From positions 186,001-250,000 of the forward strand of contig NZ_JXCG01000003.1 in NCBI RefSeq assembly GCF_001317345.1: a stretch of DNA of 64,000 bases, written 5' to 3'. Under the pieces are notes generated by a model. It saw only the letters and a program-made list of their open reading frames with translations, made no database searches and was not told the DNA's origin. Shown here piece after piece: positions 42,203 through 52,574 of this stretch; positions within the stretch are counted from its first letter, which is position 1; each line of letters starts with the position of its first letter. Source of the stretch: Thermococcus sp. EP1 (GTDB lineage: Archaea; Methanobacteriota_B; Thermococci; Thermococcales; Thermococcaceae). Both the position numbers and the translations under genes were made by a program.

Positions 42203-43120
42203 ATGAAGGTGTTAGTTGCTGCACCGTTGCATGAAAAAGCAATTGATGTTTTAAAAAATGCCGGATTGGAAGTGGTTTATGAAGAGTATCCCAACCAGGA
42301 TAGACTTAAAGAACTCGTGAAAGATGTAAGTGGAATAATTGTTAGAAGCAAACCAAAAGTTACGAAAGAGATTATAGACGCTGCTCCAAACCTTAAGGTA
42401 ATAGCAAGAGCAGGTGTTGGGTTGGATAATGTAGATGTAGAATATGCAAAGAGTAAAGGGATAGAGGTTGTTAATTCTCCTGGGGCTTCAAGCAGAAGTG
42501 TTGCTGAACTTGCTGTGGCCTTAATGTTTAATGTTGCTAGAAAAGTGGCTTTTGCCGATAGGAAGATGAGGGAAGGAGTTTGGGCTAAAAAACAGAGCAT
42601 GGGCTTCGAACTTGAGGGCAAGACACTTGGAATAATCGGTTTTGGAAGGATAGGATATAATGTTGGGAAAATCGCAAAGACCATAGGAATGAACGTTCTT
42701 CTCTACGATGTATACAAAAATTATGAACGAGCAAAGGAAATAGGAGCAGAGTTTGTTGAACTTGAATATCTCTTAAAGAATAGTGATGTCATTACAATCC
42801 ATGTTCCTCTCTTGGAGAGCACCTATCACCTGATTAATGAAGAGAAATTAAGGCTCATGAAACCCACTGCAGTGCTTATCAATACATCAAGAGGGCCAAT
42901 TATTGATACTAATGCTTTAGTAAAGGCACTTGAAGAAGGATGGATTGCAGGAGCAGCCTTAGATGTCTTTGAGGAGGAACCCCTTCCAAAGGACCACCCA
43001 TTAACAAAACTTGACAATGTAGTACTTACTCCTCATATAGGTGCATCTACAGTTGAGGCTCAAGCGAGAGCAGGCATAGAAGTTGCAGAGAAAGTCGTCA
43101 AAGTTCTTAAAGGGGAATAA
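42203..43120 (+). CDS. serA: D-3-phosphoglycerate dehydrogenase-like 2-hydroxyacid dehydrogenase
   Basis: A 305-residue NAD-dependent dehydrogenase without the C-terminal ACT regulatory domain. NAD motif LGIIGFGRIGYNVGKIA (about residue 145), catalytic Arg in NTSRGPIIDTNAL (about 232), Glu in FEEEPLP (about 262) and His in LTPHIGAST (about 280). It probably oxidises 3-phosphoglycerate for serine synthesis; a glyoxylate/hydroxypyruvate role is possible. ATG at 42203 follows GGAGGGGTTGAAA. Confidence 0.85.
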   Translation: MKVLVAAPLHEKAIDVLKNAGLEVVYEEYPNQDRLKELVKDVSGIIVRSKPKVTKEIIDAAPNLKVIARAGVGLDNVDVEYAKSKGIEVVNSPGASSRSVAELAVALMFNVARKVAFADRKMREGVWAKKQSMGFELEGKTLGIIGFGRIGYNVGKIAKTIGMNVLLYDVYKNYERAKEIGAEFVELEYLLKNSDVITIHVPLLESTYHLINEEKLRLMKPTAVLINTSRGPIIDTNALVKALEEGWIAGAALDVFEEEPLPKDHPLTKLDNVVLTPHIGASTVEAQARAGIEVAEKVVKVLKGE

Positions 43121-43179
43121 GCCCTCTGTTTTCTTTATTCTTATTTCTAAGTTAGAACTTATAAGTTAAAAGTAAAAAG

Positions 43180-44181
43180 TTAGAGGAGCTTTACTTCTTT
43201 AATTGGTTTTATCTTTAACACGTCCTTATTGACAAGATTCTCTGGTATCTCCCCTTTAAATATCGAAATTAGGTTTTGGACTGCTTGGAATCCCATATCT
43301 TTCATAGCTTCTTCTGCTAGTCCAGCATGATGGGGAGTTAATACTGTTTCCCATTCCATCTCGAAAAGTTCACTTTCTTGAATGGGCTCTTTTTCAAAAA
43401 CATCTGTGGCAAAGCCTTTTAATTTTCCTTCTTCTAGAGCTTTGACAAGTGCTTTTTCGTCTATTAGTGTTCCCCTTCCAATATTGACTAGGTATTTTCC
43501 TTCTAGCAGTTTAAGTCTCTTCTCGTCAATTATGTGATATGTCTCCGGAGTAGACGGGAGTGCTAGGATTATGATGTTGCTTTCTTTTATTACTTCATCC
43601 AGAGGTAGCCACTTTGCATTAACTTCCCTTTCGATGTCTTCTTTTCTACTTCTGCTCCAATAATAAATCTCAGCACCAAGGGCCTTCATTCTTCTTGCTA
43701 TCCCCTTCCCAATCGGTCCCATACCTAAAATCCCAACTTTCTTACCATAGACAGTTTCTATATCTTTATACCAAGCCCACACTGTTTTATGGGAATCCCA
43801 ACGGCCTTTTCTAATGAATTTATCGGAATAGACAATCTTTCTTAGAAGTGCTATTGTAAGTCCTACGGCGAATTCTGCGACTGCCTCACTTAGAACACCA
43901 CTCACCTTTGTTACGTATATTCCTTTTTTGGTTGCTGCATCAATGTTTATATGATCATAACCAGCTGAATGAGTACTTATCACTTTGAGGTTCTCACCCC
44001 TTTCTATAATCTCTTCATCCACAAGGTTTAAGGGAGAGACTATTAGCCCATCATATTCTTCAATAATTTCAAGTATTTGGCTTTTCTCTGGATATACCAT
44101 GACATTTACATCACAGGACTCTTTCAGAAGCTTTAGGGGCTCAGTTTTCATGTTAAACAGAACTAAAACCTTTGGTCGCAT
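43180..44181 (-). CDS. D-2-hydroxyacid dehydrogenase
   Basis: A 333-residue member of the same superfamily as the convergent serA-like gene. NAD motif KVGILGMGPIGKGIARRM (about residue 148), Arg in VNIGRGTLIDEKAL, Glu in FEKEPIQ, His in LTPHHAGLAE; a C-terminal tail is longer. Substrate could be glyoxylate/hydroxypyruvate or another 2-oxoacid. ATG at 44181 follows GGTGGAAGTC; an in-frame ATG at 44205 lies before that site. Confidence 0.8.
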   Translation of the reverse strand: MRPKVLVLFNMKTEPLKLLKESCDVNVMVYPEKSQILEIIEEYDGLIVSPLNLVDEEIIERGENLKVISTHSAGYDHINIDAATKKGIYVTKVSGVLSEAVAEFAVGLTIALLRKIVYSDKFIRKGRWDSHKTVWAWYKDIETVYGKKVGILGMGPIGKGIARRMKALGAEIYYWSRSRKEDIEREVNAKWLPLDEVIKESNIIILALPSTPETYHIIDEKRLKLLEGKYLVNIGRGTLIDEKALVKALEEGKLKGFATDVFEKEPIQESELFEMEWETVLTPHHAGLAEEAMKDMGFQAVQNLISIFKGEIPENLVNKDVLKIKPIKEVKLL

Positions 44182-44289
44182 GACTTCCACCATTAAAACC
44201 CTCATCGAAGCATGTTAATAAACTTTTCCTCTTTTATTTGCGAAAGATTAAAAAATATTGGATGATTTTAATGGATAGGTGGTGATTTT

Positions 44290-45756
44290 ATGGAAAATGT
44301 TAGCAAAACAGCAAATGTAAAACGAGAGAGAGTGATGAATGAGTTTAGCGACTGGTACAATGAGATGATAGAACTTGCTGAGATACAAGATAAGAGATAT
44401 CCAGTAAAAGGTATGAACGTATGGTTGCCATACGGCCTTAGAATTATGAGGAATATCGAGAACTTAATACATGAAGAGATGGTGAGGACAGGCCATAATG
44501 AAGTTCTCTTCCCAGCATTAATCCCTGAGACTGAATTTGAAAAAGAAGCTGAGCATATAGCGGGTTTCCATGGTGAAGTTTTATGGGTTACTCATGCTGG
44601 TGAAAAACCCCTCGAAGTAAAACTAATTCTGAGACCAACAAGCGAGACTGCCATGTACCCCATGTTTAACTTATGGATTAGATCTCATGCAGACCTGCCA
44701 TTTAAAATCTATCAAATAGTTAATGTTTATCGTTATGAGACAAAGCATACCAGACCTTTAATTAGAGTTAGAGAAATAAGTAGGTTCTTTGAGTCTCACA
44801 CAGCCCATGATAGCTTTGAGGATGCTGAAAGACAAATAAGAGAGGACTTGGAGATATTTGATAATCTTGCCAAGAATCTTGCTCTCCCATATATAGTCTC
44901 TAAACGACCTGATTGGGACAAATTCCCAGGAGCATTCTATTCACTTGGGGCAGAAGTTATAATGCCAGATGGAAGGACATTGCAAATTGGAACTATGCAC
45001 AACTACAAGCAGAACTTTGCCAAAGCATATGAAATAACGTATGAAACAGAAGAAGGAACTCATGAATATGTTCACCAAACAACATTCGGAATGAGTGAGA
45101 GACTCTTAGCAGCCGTCATGGGAATTCATGGAGATGATAGTGGTCTTGTATTGCCTCCAGCCATAGCTCCAATACAAGTGGTGATAGTTCCAATTCCAAT
45201 GAAGGATTCCCCCTATGACGTAAATGCATATGCTAAAGAGATAGCTGAAGAACTTAGAACAGCAGGTATAAGAGTTTATGTTGATGATAGAGAGGATATA
45301 AGGCCAGGAAGGAAGTTCTACGATTGGGAGATTAAGGGTGTGCCCTTGAGAATTGAGGTTGGTCCAAGAGACGTTGAAGGAAACAAGGCAGTATTTGCTA
45401 GAAGGGATACCTTTGAAAAGTTCAGTGTTGATAAAGATAAGATTGTTGAAGAAGCCAGAAAGACCCTTGATGCAATCATGGAAAATCTATATGCACGAGC
45501 AAGGGAATTCTTAGAGACTCACATAAAGAGGGTAGATACGGTAGAAGATGCTAAGAAAGTCTTTGAAGACAGAAGAGGAGTAGTAGAACTCCCCTGGTGT
45601 GGTGAGGAGAGCTGTGGTGTGGAAATGGAGGAAATCCTTGATGCTAGCATGCTTGGAATTCCATATCCCGAAGAAACAGCCAAAATTGAAGGAAAGAAGT
45701 GTGCCAACTGTGGAAGAGATGCAAAATATATAGCAAGATTTGCAAGAACATATTAA
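44290..45756 (+). CDS. proS: Prolyl-tRNA synthetase
   Basis: A 488-residue class II aminoacyl-tRNA synthetase of the archaeal/eukaryotic type. Motif 1 lies near the start ([20 protein letters not shown]), motif 2 is [20 protein letters not shown], motif 3 near [17 protein letters not shown]; the anticodon domain follows, then a C-terminal zinc-binding-like domain with [11 protein letters not shown] and [18 protein letters not shown] ending in Tyr. No editing insert. GGTGGTGATTTT precedes the ATG. Its last 4 bases overlap the end of the convergent pcp. Confidence 0.95.
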   Translation: MENVSKTANVKRERVMNEFSDWYNEMIELAEIQDKRYPVKGMNVWLPYGLRIMRNIENLIHEEMVRTGHNEVLFPALIPETEFEKEAEHIAGFHGEVLWVTHAGEKPLEVKLILRPTSETAMYPMFNLWIRSHADLPFKIYQIVNVYRYETKHTRPLIRVREISRFFESHTAHDSFEDAERQIREDLEIFDNLAKNLALPYIVSKRPDWDKFPGAFYSLGAEVIMPDGRTLQIGTMHNYKQNFAKAYEITYETEEGTHEYVHQTTFGMSERLLAAVMGIHGDDSGLVLPPAIAPIQVVIVPIPMKDSPYDVNAYAKEIAEELRTAGIRVYVDDREDIRPGRKFYDWEIKGVPLRIEVGPRDVEGNKAVFARRDTFEKFSVDKDKIVEEARKTLDAIMENLYARAREFLETHIKRVDTVEDAKKVFEDRRGVVELPWCGEESCGVEMEEILDASMLGIPYPEETAKIEGKKCANCGRDAKYIARFARTY

Positions 45757-46355
45757 CCCTTTATACTTTCTTTTATTGCTATTTCTAGTGCCCTTCTTAT
45801 CATTTCTAAGCTCATTGAGGGCTGGGGTTTTTCTAAAACTTGCTCTGGGATGTAAGGTACATGTATGAACCCTGCTTTTATATTCAAGTTGTTTATTGCT
45901 ATGTGGTGAAGAGCAACATACATCGCTGTGTTGCACACGTAAGTTCCAGCACTATTTGAAATTGTGGCAGGGATTTTGTTATTTCTTAAAGCCTTCACGA
46001 TTCTTTTGATTGGTAACGTTGAAAAGTATGCTGCAGGTGCTTCTTTAAAAATTGGTTCATCCTCGGGTTTGTAACCGTCGTTGTCTTCTTTCTTCGAGTC
46101 CATAATGTTTATTGCCACTCTTTCAATAGTAATGTTTGTTCTTCCCCCTGCTTGTCCAGTCAAAATTACAATATCTGGCATTGTCTTGTTTATAATTTGT
46201 GGAAGTTTCTCTTTGACGCCCTTGAAGCTAACAGGAAGTTCTTTTTTTAGAACTTTTACTCCATCTATCTTTTCAGGAAGGTCTTTAACTGCTTCCCAAG
46301 AGGGATTTATTTTTTCTCCTCCAAAGGGTTCAAAACCTGTGATCAAAACTCTCAT
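45753..46355 (-). CDS. pcp: Pyrrolidone-carboxylate peptidase
   Basis: A 200-residue cysteine peptidase (C15) that removes N-terminal pyroglutamate. Catalytic Glu79 ([11 protein letters not shown]), Cys141 ([12 protein letters not shown]) and His165 ([11 protein letters not shown]) are all present. Size and sequence match the characterised P. furiosus enzyme closely. It fits peptide catabolism alongside prolidase, carboxypeptidase and the S9 peptidase of this window. ATG follows GGTGGCAAACA. Confidence 0.95.
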   Translation of the reverse strand: MRVLITGFEPFGGEKINPSWEAVKDLPEKIDGVKVLKKELPVSFKGVKEKLPQIINKTMPDIVILTGQAGGRTNITIERVAINIMDSKKEDNDGYKPEDEPIFKEAPAAYFSTLPIKRIVKALRNNKIPATISNSAGTYVCNTAMYVALHHIAINNLNIKAGFIHVPYIPEQVLEKPQPSMSLEMIRRALEIAIKESIKG

Positions 46356-46419
46356 TGTTTGCCACCAAAAACTAAAAGTTTAATTAGGATTTAAAGCTTA
46401 CACCTTTTTGGTGAGGTTA

Positions 46420-47535
46420 ATGAAATATGATGTTGCGATAATTGGTGGGGGTCCAGTAGGGAACTATTTGGCAAACCTTCTTGCAAGCGAGTTTAAAGTT
46501 GCTGTTGTGGAAGCGAAAAACTCTTTTGGAGGCAAAGCCTGTACTGGGATTCTGGGAGCAGAAAACTATGAAAAACTCAACCTTCCAAAAGAAGCCATTG
46601 TAAATAAGTTAAGAGGAGCAGTATTTTATTCAAGAATTCAGAGTTTTGAGATAGAACGCCCGGCCTCTCAAGCTTATGTAGTAGATAGAAAAATCTTGGA
46701 AAGGAAACTTGCAGAAAATGCTATTAAGAAAGGTGCCGAATATTATATGGGAACTAGGTTTTTAGAATTTAAGAATGGGAAAGCTATTGTTCAGAGGTTT
46801 AATGAGAGATTTGAAATTGAAGCAGATTTTTATGTAGGGGCTGATGGTGTCGGAAGCAAAGTTGCTCAAGAGATAGGGGCAAAGACTGATGCCGAGTTTT
46901 TGAGTGGATATGAAGTGGAAGTTGTGGGCGACTTTAAGAAGACAGACTTTGTGGAAATTTGGGTCAACAAAGAGATTAATAATGAATTTTTTATGTGGCT
47001 TGCTCCTATAGATGAATCCACTGCAAGGCTCGGAACTTTTGGCACATACGATGCTCTTCTTAGATTTGTGAGGCTTAGGCTTCTTAAGGAGACTAATATT
47101 GTGGAGATCAAAACAGGCAATGTGGGGTTAGGGGTTAGAAAGCCTTGGGTAAGAGGAAATGTTGCTCTAGTTGGTGATGCAGCATTACAGATAAAACCCC
47201 TAACTGCAGGAGGGATTGTCTATGGGATGCTCTGTGCTCATGCCCTTAGGTACTCGATTAGAAGAGGAAACCTAAATGTGTATGAAGATCTATGTAAAGA
47301 TATAAAGAAACAGATAACGTTTGGTTTGAGAATTAGACGGTTATTCAAGGCCCTCAATCAAGACCAAATAGAAAAATTCTTTGAGATATTCTCCAGTAAA
47401 GAGGCCAAGGAGGTCATTGAAAGTTACGCGGACTTTGACGATCATAAGAAAACCATAACTGCACTTGTAAAGAACCCTAAACTGCTTGCTAGAGGTTTGA
47501 GGGTTTTCCCAATGCTTTTGAGGTATCTTGTATAG
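46420..47535 (+). CDS. FAD-dependent geranylgeranyl reductase-family flavoprotein
   Basis: A 371-residue flavoprotein. FAD-binding dinucleotide motif YDVAIIGGGPVGNYLANLL at the N terminus, the FADYVVDRKIL-like region (AYVVDRKILERKL), GADGVGSKVAQEIG and the family GD motif ALVGDAALQIKPLTAGGIVYG. Related to the lipid reductase at 60507 but shares only the family pattern, so its substrate may be another isoprenoid. ATG at 46420 follows GGTGAGGTTA; the longer ATG at 46408 is not preceded by a site. The ASCH gene follows 8 bases after the stop. Confidence 0.8.
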   Translation: MKYDVAIIGGGPVGNYLANLLASEFKVAVVEAKNSFGGKACTGILGAENYEKLNLPKEAIVNKLRGAVFYSRIQSFEIERPASQAYVVDRKILERKLAENAIKKGAEYYMGTRFLEFKNGKAIVQRFNERFEIEADFYVGADGVGSKVAQEIGAKTDAEFLSGYEVEVVGDFKKTDFVEIWVNKEINNEFFMWLAPIDESTARLGTFGTYDALLRFVRLRLLKETNIVEIKTGNVGLGVRKPWVRGNVALVGDAALQIKPLTAGGIVYGMLCAHALRYSIRRGNLNVYEDLCKDIKKQITFGLRIRRLFKALNQDQIEKFFEIFSSKEAKEVIESYADFDDHKKTITALVKNPKLLARGLRVFPMLLRYLV

Positions 47536-47543
47536 GTGAGAGC

Positions 47544-47873
47544 ATGGAATGGGAAATGGGTCTACAGGAAGAGTATCTAAGGTTAATCAAAGAAGGAAAA
47601 AAGAAAATTGAAGGCAGACTTTATGATGAAAAACGGAGACAAGTAAAACCTGGGGACACGATAATATTTGAAGGGAAGCTAAAGGTTAAAGTAAAAGCTC
47701 TTCGAGTATATCCTTCCTTTAAAGAAATGCTTAGTGAAGAAGGACTTGAAAATGTTTTACCAGGGGTTGAAACTATTGAAGAAGGAATCCAAATTTATAG
47801 GCAGTTTTACACTGAAAAAGAGGAGAAAAAATACGGTGTTGTTGCAATTGAAATAGAGCCAATAAAAGAATGA
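47544..47873 (+). CDS. ASCH-domain protein
   Basis: A 109-residue protein that is one ASCH domain, a beta-barrel with RNA or nucleotide binding. The usual N-terminal WEMGLQEEYLRLIKEGKKKIEGRLYDE and the strand pair VKPGDTIIFEGKLKVKVKAL are clear; the G-x-K-x-x-E-x-R motif (GKKKIEGR) is the family signature. It may act in RNA metabolism or amidohydrolysis of modified nucleosides; unproven. ATG follows GGTGAGAGC; co-transcribed with the flavoprotein. Confidence 0.85.
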   Translation: MEWEMGLQEEYLRLIKEGKKKIEGRLYDEKRRQVKPGDTIIFEGKLKVKVKALRVYPSFKEMLSEEGLENVLPGVETIEEGIQIYRQFYTEKEEKKYGVVAIEIEPIKE

Positions 47874-47884
47874 AAAGAAACGGT

Positions 47885-49390
47885 TCAGCCCAAATATTTC
47901 TCTTTTATATATTTAATGAAGTATTCTGGGGTTATCCCTTCTCCAAAGCTCTTCTCTAGCAGTTCTTTTGGTGAATATACGCTTCCGTATCTGTGGACCT
48001 TTTGCTTTAGCCACTCCCTTATTGGGGCAAATTCTCCTGTTATTATTTTCTCATAAAAGTCAGGTATGTCCTTAAGGATGTAGTTCTTGATTTGTGCTGC
48101 TAATAATGTTCCAAGGCTATATGTGGGGAAATATCCAACAGTAGCATGAGCCCAGTGTATATCTTGAAGGATTCCTTCTTTATAGTTCTTGGGTCGTATG
48201 CCAAGGAGTCTTTCAAGCTCATCGTTCCATAGCTCTGGTAGTTCTCTTGCTTTTACTTCTTCATTTATCATAAGCTTCTCAAGCTTGTACCTGAGGAGAA
48301 TGTGCATGTTATAAGTTACTTCATCAGCTTCTACCCTGATGTAATCTGGTCTTACCATATTGAGGTAAGCATATAGGTCCTCGGTAGTATAGTTTCTTAC
48401 AAAGGGTAGCTTTTCTTTTAATAGTGGATAGATAAGTTCTGCAAATTCTTTACTTCTTCCGATTATATTTTCCCAAAATCTGCTTTGGCTTTCGTGGATT
48501 CCAAGGGAAACTCCTCCGGCTATTGGTGAGAACATGAGCCTTTCATCTACCTGCAGCTCATATAATGCATGTCCAAATTCATGAACCACTGCAAGGAGAG
48601 TCCTCCTGAAGTCAAAGCCCTCATATCTTGTAGTAACTCTAACATCATTAATTCCAAATCCGGATGTGAAGGGGTGGGGAGAAACATCGAGCCTTCCTTT
48701 TACTCCGAGGGGATATCCTAACAATTCGAGAATTCTTAAGTTGACTTCTTCCATGGCTTTGATTTCATATTTTTCCCTTTCTAGAGGGTGTTCGTTTGGA
48801 ATTTTTCCTGCTTCGAGAATCTGCTCTAATATTGGCTTTAGGTCTTTTTCAAGTTTTTCAAAAATAGGTTCGAGATCTTTTGTCCTGAGTCCCTCTTCAT
48901 AGAGGTCCAATAACGCATCATATGGATATTCGTCGTACCCCAAATACTCTGCAGCTTTTTTTGAGAGTTCGATTATCTTGTCGAGCCAAGGTTCGAACTT
49001 TCCAAAGTTATCTTTTTCTTTAGCTTCGGTCCAAGCCATTGTAGCTTTGCTTCTTACTTCACTGAGCTCTCTAACGAATTCGGGGGGAAAAGCCTTAGCG
49101 ATTTTTATTTCTCTTTGGAGAACTCTAATAACACCTTTTTCGTAATCGTTCAATGTTTCTAAAGCGGAAGCTTTCTCAACTAGACCAAGAAACTTTGGAT
49201 CTAATATTAGACTTTGAGCCAAGACAGAGAGTTCTCCTTTAGCAACGCTTCTCTCTGTGATTCCCATCTTGGGCATGTTGACTTCCATGTCCCATCCAAG
49301 AAGACTTTGAGCATGTTCTATTGCCCATATCTTTCTATAATGCTTTAAAATATTCATCACAACTTCATTTTGGAAGACTTCTTCTGTCAC
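47885..49390 (-). CDS. Carboxypeptidase Taq (M32)
   Basis: A 501-residue metallocarboxypeptidase closely resembling P. furiosus carboxypeptidase (499 residues). The zinc motif is VVHEFGHALYE (about residue 270) with a downstream GIHESQSRFWENIIGRS that supplies the third ligand. The family signature DVRVTTRYEGFDFRRT is intact. It removes residues from peptide C termini in the cytoplasm. GTG start at 49390 with GGTGAATAGAA upstream. Confidence 0.95.
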   Translation of the reverse strand: MTEEVFQNEVVMNILKHYRKIWAIEHAQSLLGWDMEVNMPKMGITERSVAKGELSVLAQSLILDPKFLGLVEKASALETLNDYEKGVIRVLQREIKIAKAFPPEFVRELSEVRSKATMAWTEAKEKDNFGKFEPWLDKIIELSKKAAEYLGYDEYPYDALLDLYEEGLRTKDLEPIFEKLEKDLKPILEQILEAGKIPNEHPLEREKYEIKAMEEVNLRILELLGYPLGVKGRLDVSPHPFTSGFGINDVRVTTRYEGFDFRRTLLAVVHEFGHALYELQVDERLMFSPIAGGVSLGIHESQSRFWENIIGRSKEFAELIYPLLKEKLPFVRNYTTEDLYAYLNMVRPDYIRVEADEVTYNMHILLRYKLEKLMINEEVKARELPELWNDELERLLGIRPKNYKEGILQDIHWAHATVGYFPTYSLGTLLAAQIKNYILKDIPDFYEKIITGEFAPIREWLKQKVHRYGSVYSPKELLEKSFGEGITPEYFIKYIKEKYLG

Positions 49391-49507
49391 TTCTATTCAC
49401 CGGTGTATACTTCAGAGTTAACCTTTTAATTTTTTCGATAAATATCTGAACGGAAAAAGATGTTTAGAATGTGCCCAAAGCTTTTAGAATTTGGGTAATA
49501 ATATTAT

Positions 49508-50800
49508 ATGAGAAAAATGAAAGCAGTTATTCTTGCAGCGGGTTTAGGTATCAGAATGGGTGACTTAGCAAAGGGGATGCCAAAATGTTTAATAAAAGTG
49601 GCTGGACGAGAAATACTTTACAGAACAATGAAGCTTCTTGAAGAACAAGGCATTGAAGAGTTTATTGTAGTCACCAACCCTCATTATATGGGAAAGCTAA
49701 AAGACTTCTTAGAAAAAAATAGGTTTAATTACAGAATTCTTGTAAACCCATATCCAGAAAAAGGTAATGGGTACAGTCTATATTTGAGTAAAAATTATGT
49801 CTCTGGAAAATTTGTATTGGTAATGAGTGATCACATATACGAGGAGGAGTTTATAAAAGTGGCTCTAAAAGGGGAGGGAATTATAGTTGACAAAGTTGGA
49901 AAATTCACAAACAAAGAGGAAGCTACGAAAGTAAAAATCAAGGAAGGTAAAATAGCAGATATTGGAAAAAATATTAAAGAATATGATGCTTTTGATACAG
50001 GATTCTTTCTTCTAAGACCCAATATATTTGATATAGCTGAAAAATTGCTTGAGAAAAATGATGTTTTGGAGTTAACGGAAGTGGCCAAAGAGGCTAGATT
50101 AAAAGTAACTGAAGTAAATGGGTTCTTTTGGACGGATATTGATACTCCAGAAGACGTAAAGAAAGCTAAAAGACTCTTAATAAAGAATGCTGTAAAAGAT
50201 ACGGGAGATGGGCTAGTTTCAAGATATGTAAATAGGAAAATTTCCACAAGAATTAGTGAACTCCTTGTTGATTATGTTGAACCATTCCACATGACTTTCT
50301 TTTCCTTTTTAGTAGGGATTAGTGCAGGCCTACTTGGACTTTTCAACCCGCCACTTGCAGGGGTTGTGTATCAGGTGAGTTCTATTCTCGATGGCGTGGA
50401 TGGGGAAATCGCAAGGAGTGCAATGAAAAAAAGCAGATTCGGCGGCTATCTTGACTCTATTCTAGATAGGTACGTGGACTTTTTTGTTCTTTGGGCCCTT
50501 GCTATTTATATGAAACCAAGCCCTCAGATGTGGTTGGTAATACTGCTTGCTATATTTGGTTCTTTCATGGTGAGTTATTCTACCGAACGCTACAAAGGAG
50601 AGTACTTTGTTAGCGCTTACACTTCAGTACCTGTTCTGAAATATCTTATTGGAAAGAGAGACGAAAGAGTGTTTATGACAATGCTCTTATGTTTGGTAGG
50701 AAGACTGGATATTTTGTTCTTTCTCCTAGCATTAATAACTCATTTAAGGGTTTTAGTTACGGTATACCTTATTTGGAGAAAGAAAGAGACTAATTCATAA
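49508..50800 (+). CDS. Bifunctional CTP:inositol-1-phosphate cytidylyltransferase / di-myo-inositol-phosphate-phosphate synthase
   Basis: A 430-residue two-domain enzyme. Residues 1-225 form a nucleotidyltransferase (VILAAGLGIRMGD then KGMPKCLIKVAG); residues about 235-425 form a CDP-alcohol phosphotransferase with the D-G-x2-D/A-R-G-D-D motif seen as DGVDGEIARSAMKKSRFGGY and LDSILDRYVD, plus five to six helices. It makes CDP-inositol and joins it to inositol-1-phosphate on the route to di-myo-inositol phosphate, the heat-stress osmolyte of hyperthermophiles. Inositol-1-phosphate synthase is not in the window. ATG at 49508 is probably leaderless. Confidence 0.85.
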   Translation: MRKMKAVILAAGLGIRMGDLAKGMPKCLIKVAGREILYRTMKLLEEQGIEEFIVVTNPHYMGKLKDFLEKNRFNYRILVNPYPEKGNGYSLYLSKNYVSGKFVLVMSDHIYEEEFIKVALKGEGIIVDKVGKFTNKEEATKVKIKEGKIADIGKNIKEYDAFDTGFFLLRPNIFDIAEKLLEKNDVLELTEVAKEARLKVTEVNGFFWTDIDTPEDVKKAKRLLIKNAVKDTGDGLVSRYVNRKISTRISELLVDYVEPFHMTFFSFLVGISAGLLGLFNPPLAGVVYQVSSILDGVDGEIARSAMKKSRFGGYLDSILDRYVDFFVLWALAIYMKPSPQMWLVILLAIFGSFMVSYSTERYKGEYFVSAYTSVPVLKYLIGKRDERVFMTMLLCLVGRLDILFFLLALITHLRVLVTVYLIWRKKETNS

Positions 50801-50904
50801 GGTAAAAATATTATCCTTTGGAAAGTATCTGAGTAAAAGAGTGTGCTTTTTTGTTAGAAATCTTTTTGACTTTAGTCCATTCTACACCATAGATGTACTG
50901 GAAA

Positions 50905-50978
50905 GTTTTAAATAATTCTTTGACGTTAATTCTAATGCTATGGTGCACTTTATAGTGCCAACTACAGGAGGTGCCTGA
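50905..50978 (+). promoter_or_regulatory. Promoter and leader of the alanine symporter gene
   Basis: TATA box GTTTTAAATA (50905-50914) predicts a start near 50938 and a leader of about 40 bases that ends with a strong CAGGAGGTGCCTGA site before the ATG. The leader contains an imperfect hairpin TGGTGCACT/AGTGCCA. Confidence 0.4.
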
Positions 50979-52526
50979 ATGAGTGCCATTATGGACTTTA
51001 TAAACTGGCTTGATGGTATGGTGTGGGGCCCCCCAATAATGATTTTACTGGTGGGCACTGGACTGTTGCTAACAATATACCTTGGGGGTATACAGTTCCG
51101 CAGACTTGGATGGTCTATAAAGTTTACCCTCTTTGAGGGAAGAAAGAAACAGGGAGAAGGAGACATTACTCCGTTCCAGGCATTAATGGCAACTATTGCT
51201 GGAACGGTAGGTATAGGAAACATTGCTGGTGTTGCAACTGCAATAGCGGCTGGAGGTCCTGGTGCACTATTCTGGATGTGGGTCACAGCTTTAGTTGGAA
51301 TGGCCACTAGGTATTCAGAAGGTCTTTTGGGAGTTGCATTTAGAGGCAAATTGCCCGATGGGACAATGATTGGAGGTACATTCAACTTCCTTGAGAGAGG
51401 CCTTAGTGAAGAGGAAATATCCCCAACGTTCAGGACAATAGCAGGTATATTTATTATCCTGTTTGCACTCTTCATAGGCTATGAGGCCACGAAACTCAGC
51501 GGTGGACTTATGATGCTTGCAGTAATAATTGCAATCTTGTTCTTGATACTAGCACTATATCTTATCTCAGGACGCGCTCTTCCAAGCCTTGGGAAGACCC
51601 TTGCAATATTATTTGCATTGTTTGCAGCAATCTCTGCATTTGGAATTGGAAACATGACCCAAGCGAACTCATTAGCACTAGGAATGAAGCAGGCTTTCAA
51701 TGTCCCAACATGGATAACAGGAGCATTCTTCGCATTCATAACATTCATAGTCATCGTCGGTGGAATTAAGAGAATAGGTGAAGTTGCAGAAGCATTGGTC
51801 CCCTTAATGGCAATAGTCTACTTTATCTTTGCAATTGGAGTTTGGATTAAGTATGCTGGCCAATTACCAAGTGCAATTAGTCTTGTCTTCAGAGATGCGT
51901 TTACTGGCCAAGCTGTGGCTGGAGGTGCCGTAGGTACAGTGATCAGGTGGGGTGTGGCAAGAGGTCTCTTCTCTAACGAGGCTGGTCTTGGAACTGCTAC
52001 ACTTGCCCACGCTGCAGCAAGAACAGACCACCCATCAAGACAGGCCCACGTAGCTATGCTTGGTCCATTCATTGACACAATCCTTATCTGTTCACTTACC
52101 GGTATCTCAATTGTGGCTACAGGTGCATGGGAAACCGGAAAGACGAGCACTCCATTGACCCAAGAGGCCTTTGCTAGAGCATTTGGCCACATAGGTGAAG
52201 TAATGGTTGTTATAGGTGTTATCCTCTTCGCATATTCTACAGTGCTTGCATGGTCATTCTACGGAAGACAGAACATCATGTATTTAGCAAAGTGGATCGA
52301 GGGTGATCCAGAGAAGTTCGCAAAGCTATATCCCAAACTTCACTTGGTCTATAACCTACTCTTCGTAGTGTTCATCTTCATCGGAGCTACAACAGCCCTT
52401 GAAAACGTATGGACATTTTCAGATATGATGAACGGTCTCATGGCAATACCAAACCTCGTTGGATTACTCCTGTTAGCCACTGTAGTTAAGAGGTACACAA
52501 GTGAATTTGTCTCAGCCAATCCATGA
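50979..52526 (+). CDS. Sodium:alanine symporter (AGCS family)
   Basis: A 515-residue permease with about 11 hydrophobic helices. The family signature is visible: FQALMATIAGTVGIGNIAGVATAIAAGGPGA (here split: about residues 68-98), ATRYSEGLLGVAFR, RGLFSNEAGLGTATLAHAAA and the GAWETGKTSTPLTQEAF region. It imports alanine or glycine with Na+. The class III PLP enzyme follows after 48 bases, so uptake and conversion of alanine-like amino acids are probably linked. Confidence 0.9.
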   Translation: MSAIMDFINWLDGMVWGPPIMILLVGTGLLLTIYLGGIQFRRLGWSIKFTLFEGRKKQGEGDITPFQALMATIAGTVGIGNIAGVATAIAAGGPGALFWMWVTALVGMATRYSEGLLGVAFRGKLPDGTMIGGTFNFLERGLSEEEISPTFRTIAGIFIILFALFIGYEATKLSGGLMMLAVIIAILFLILALYLISGRALPSLGKTLAILFALFAAISAFGIGNMTQANSLALGMKQAFNVPTWITGAFFAFITFIVIVGGIKRIGEVAEALVPLMAIVYFIFAIGVWIKYAGQLPSAISLVFRDAFTGQAVAGGAVGTVIRWGVARGLFSNEAGLGTATLAHAAARTDHPSRQAHVAMLGPFIDTILICSLTGISIVATGAWETGKTSTPLTQEAFARAFGHIGEVMVVIGVILFAYSTVLAWSFYGRQNIMYLAKWIEGDPEKFAKLYPKLHLVYNLLFVVFIFIGATTALENVWTFSDMMNGLMAIPNLVGLLLLATVVKRYTSEFVSANP

Positions 52527-52574
52527 TTTCTTTTTCTATTTTTGCTCTTTTTTAGCTTTGTGAGGTGAGTTAAG

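Noticed and set aside
50882-51475. A 197-codon reverse frame over the start of the alanine symporter gene
   Set aside because: Shadow of the symporter; Pro/Ser/Ile-rich composition typical of antisense frames.
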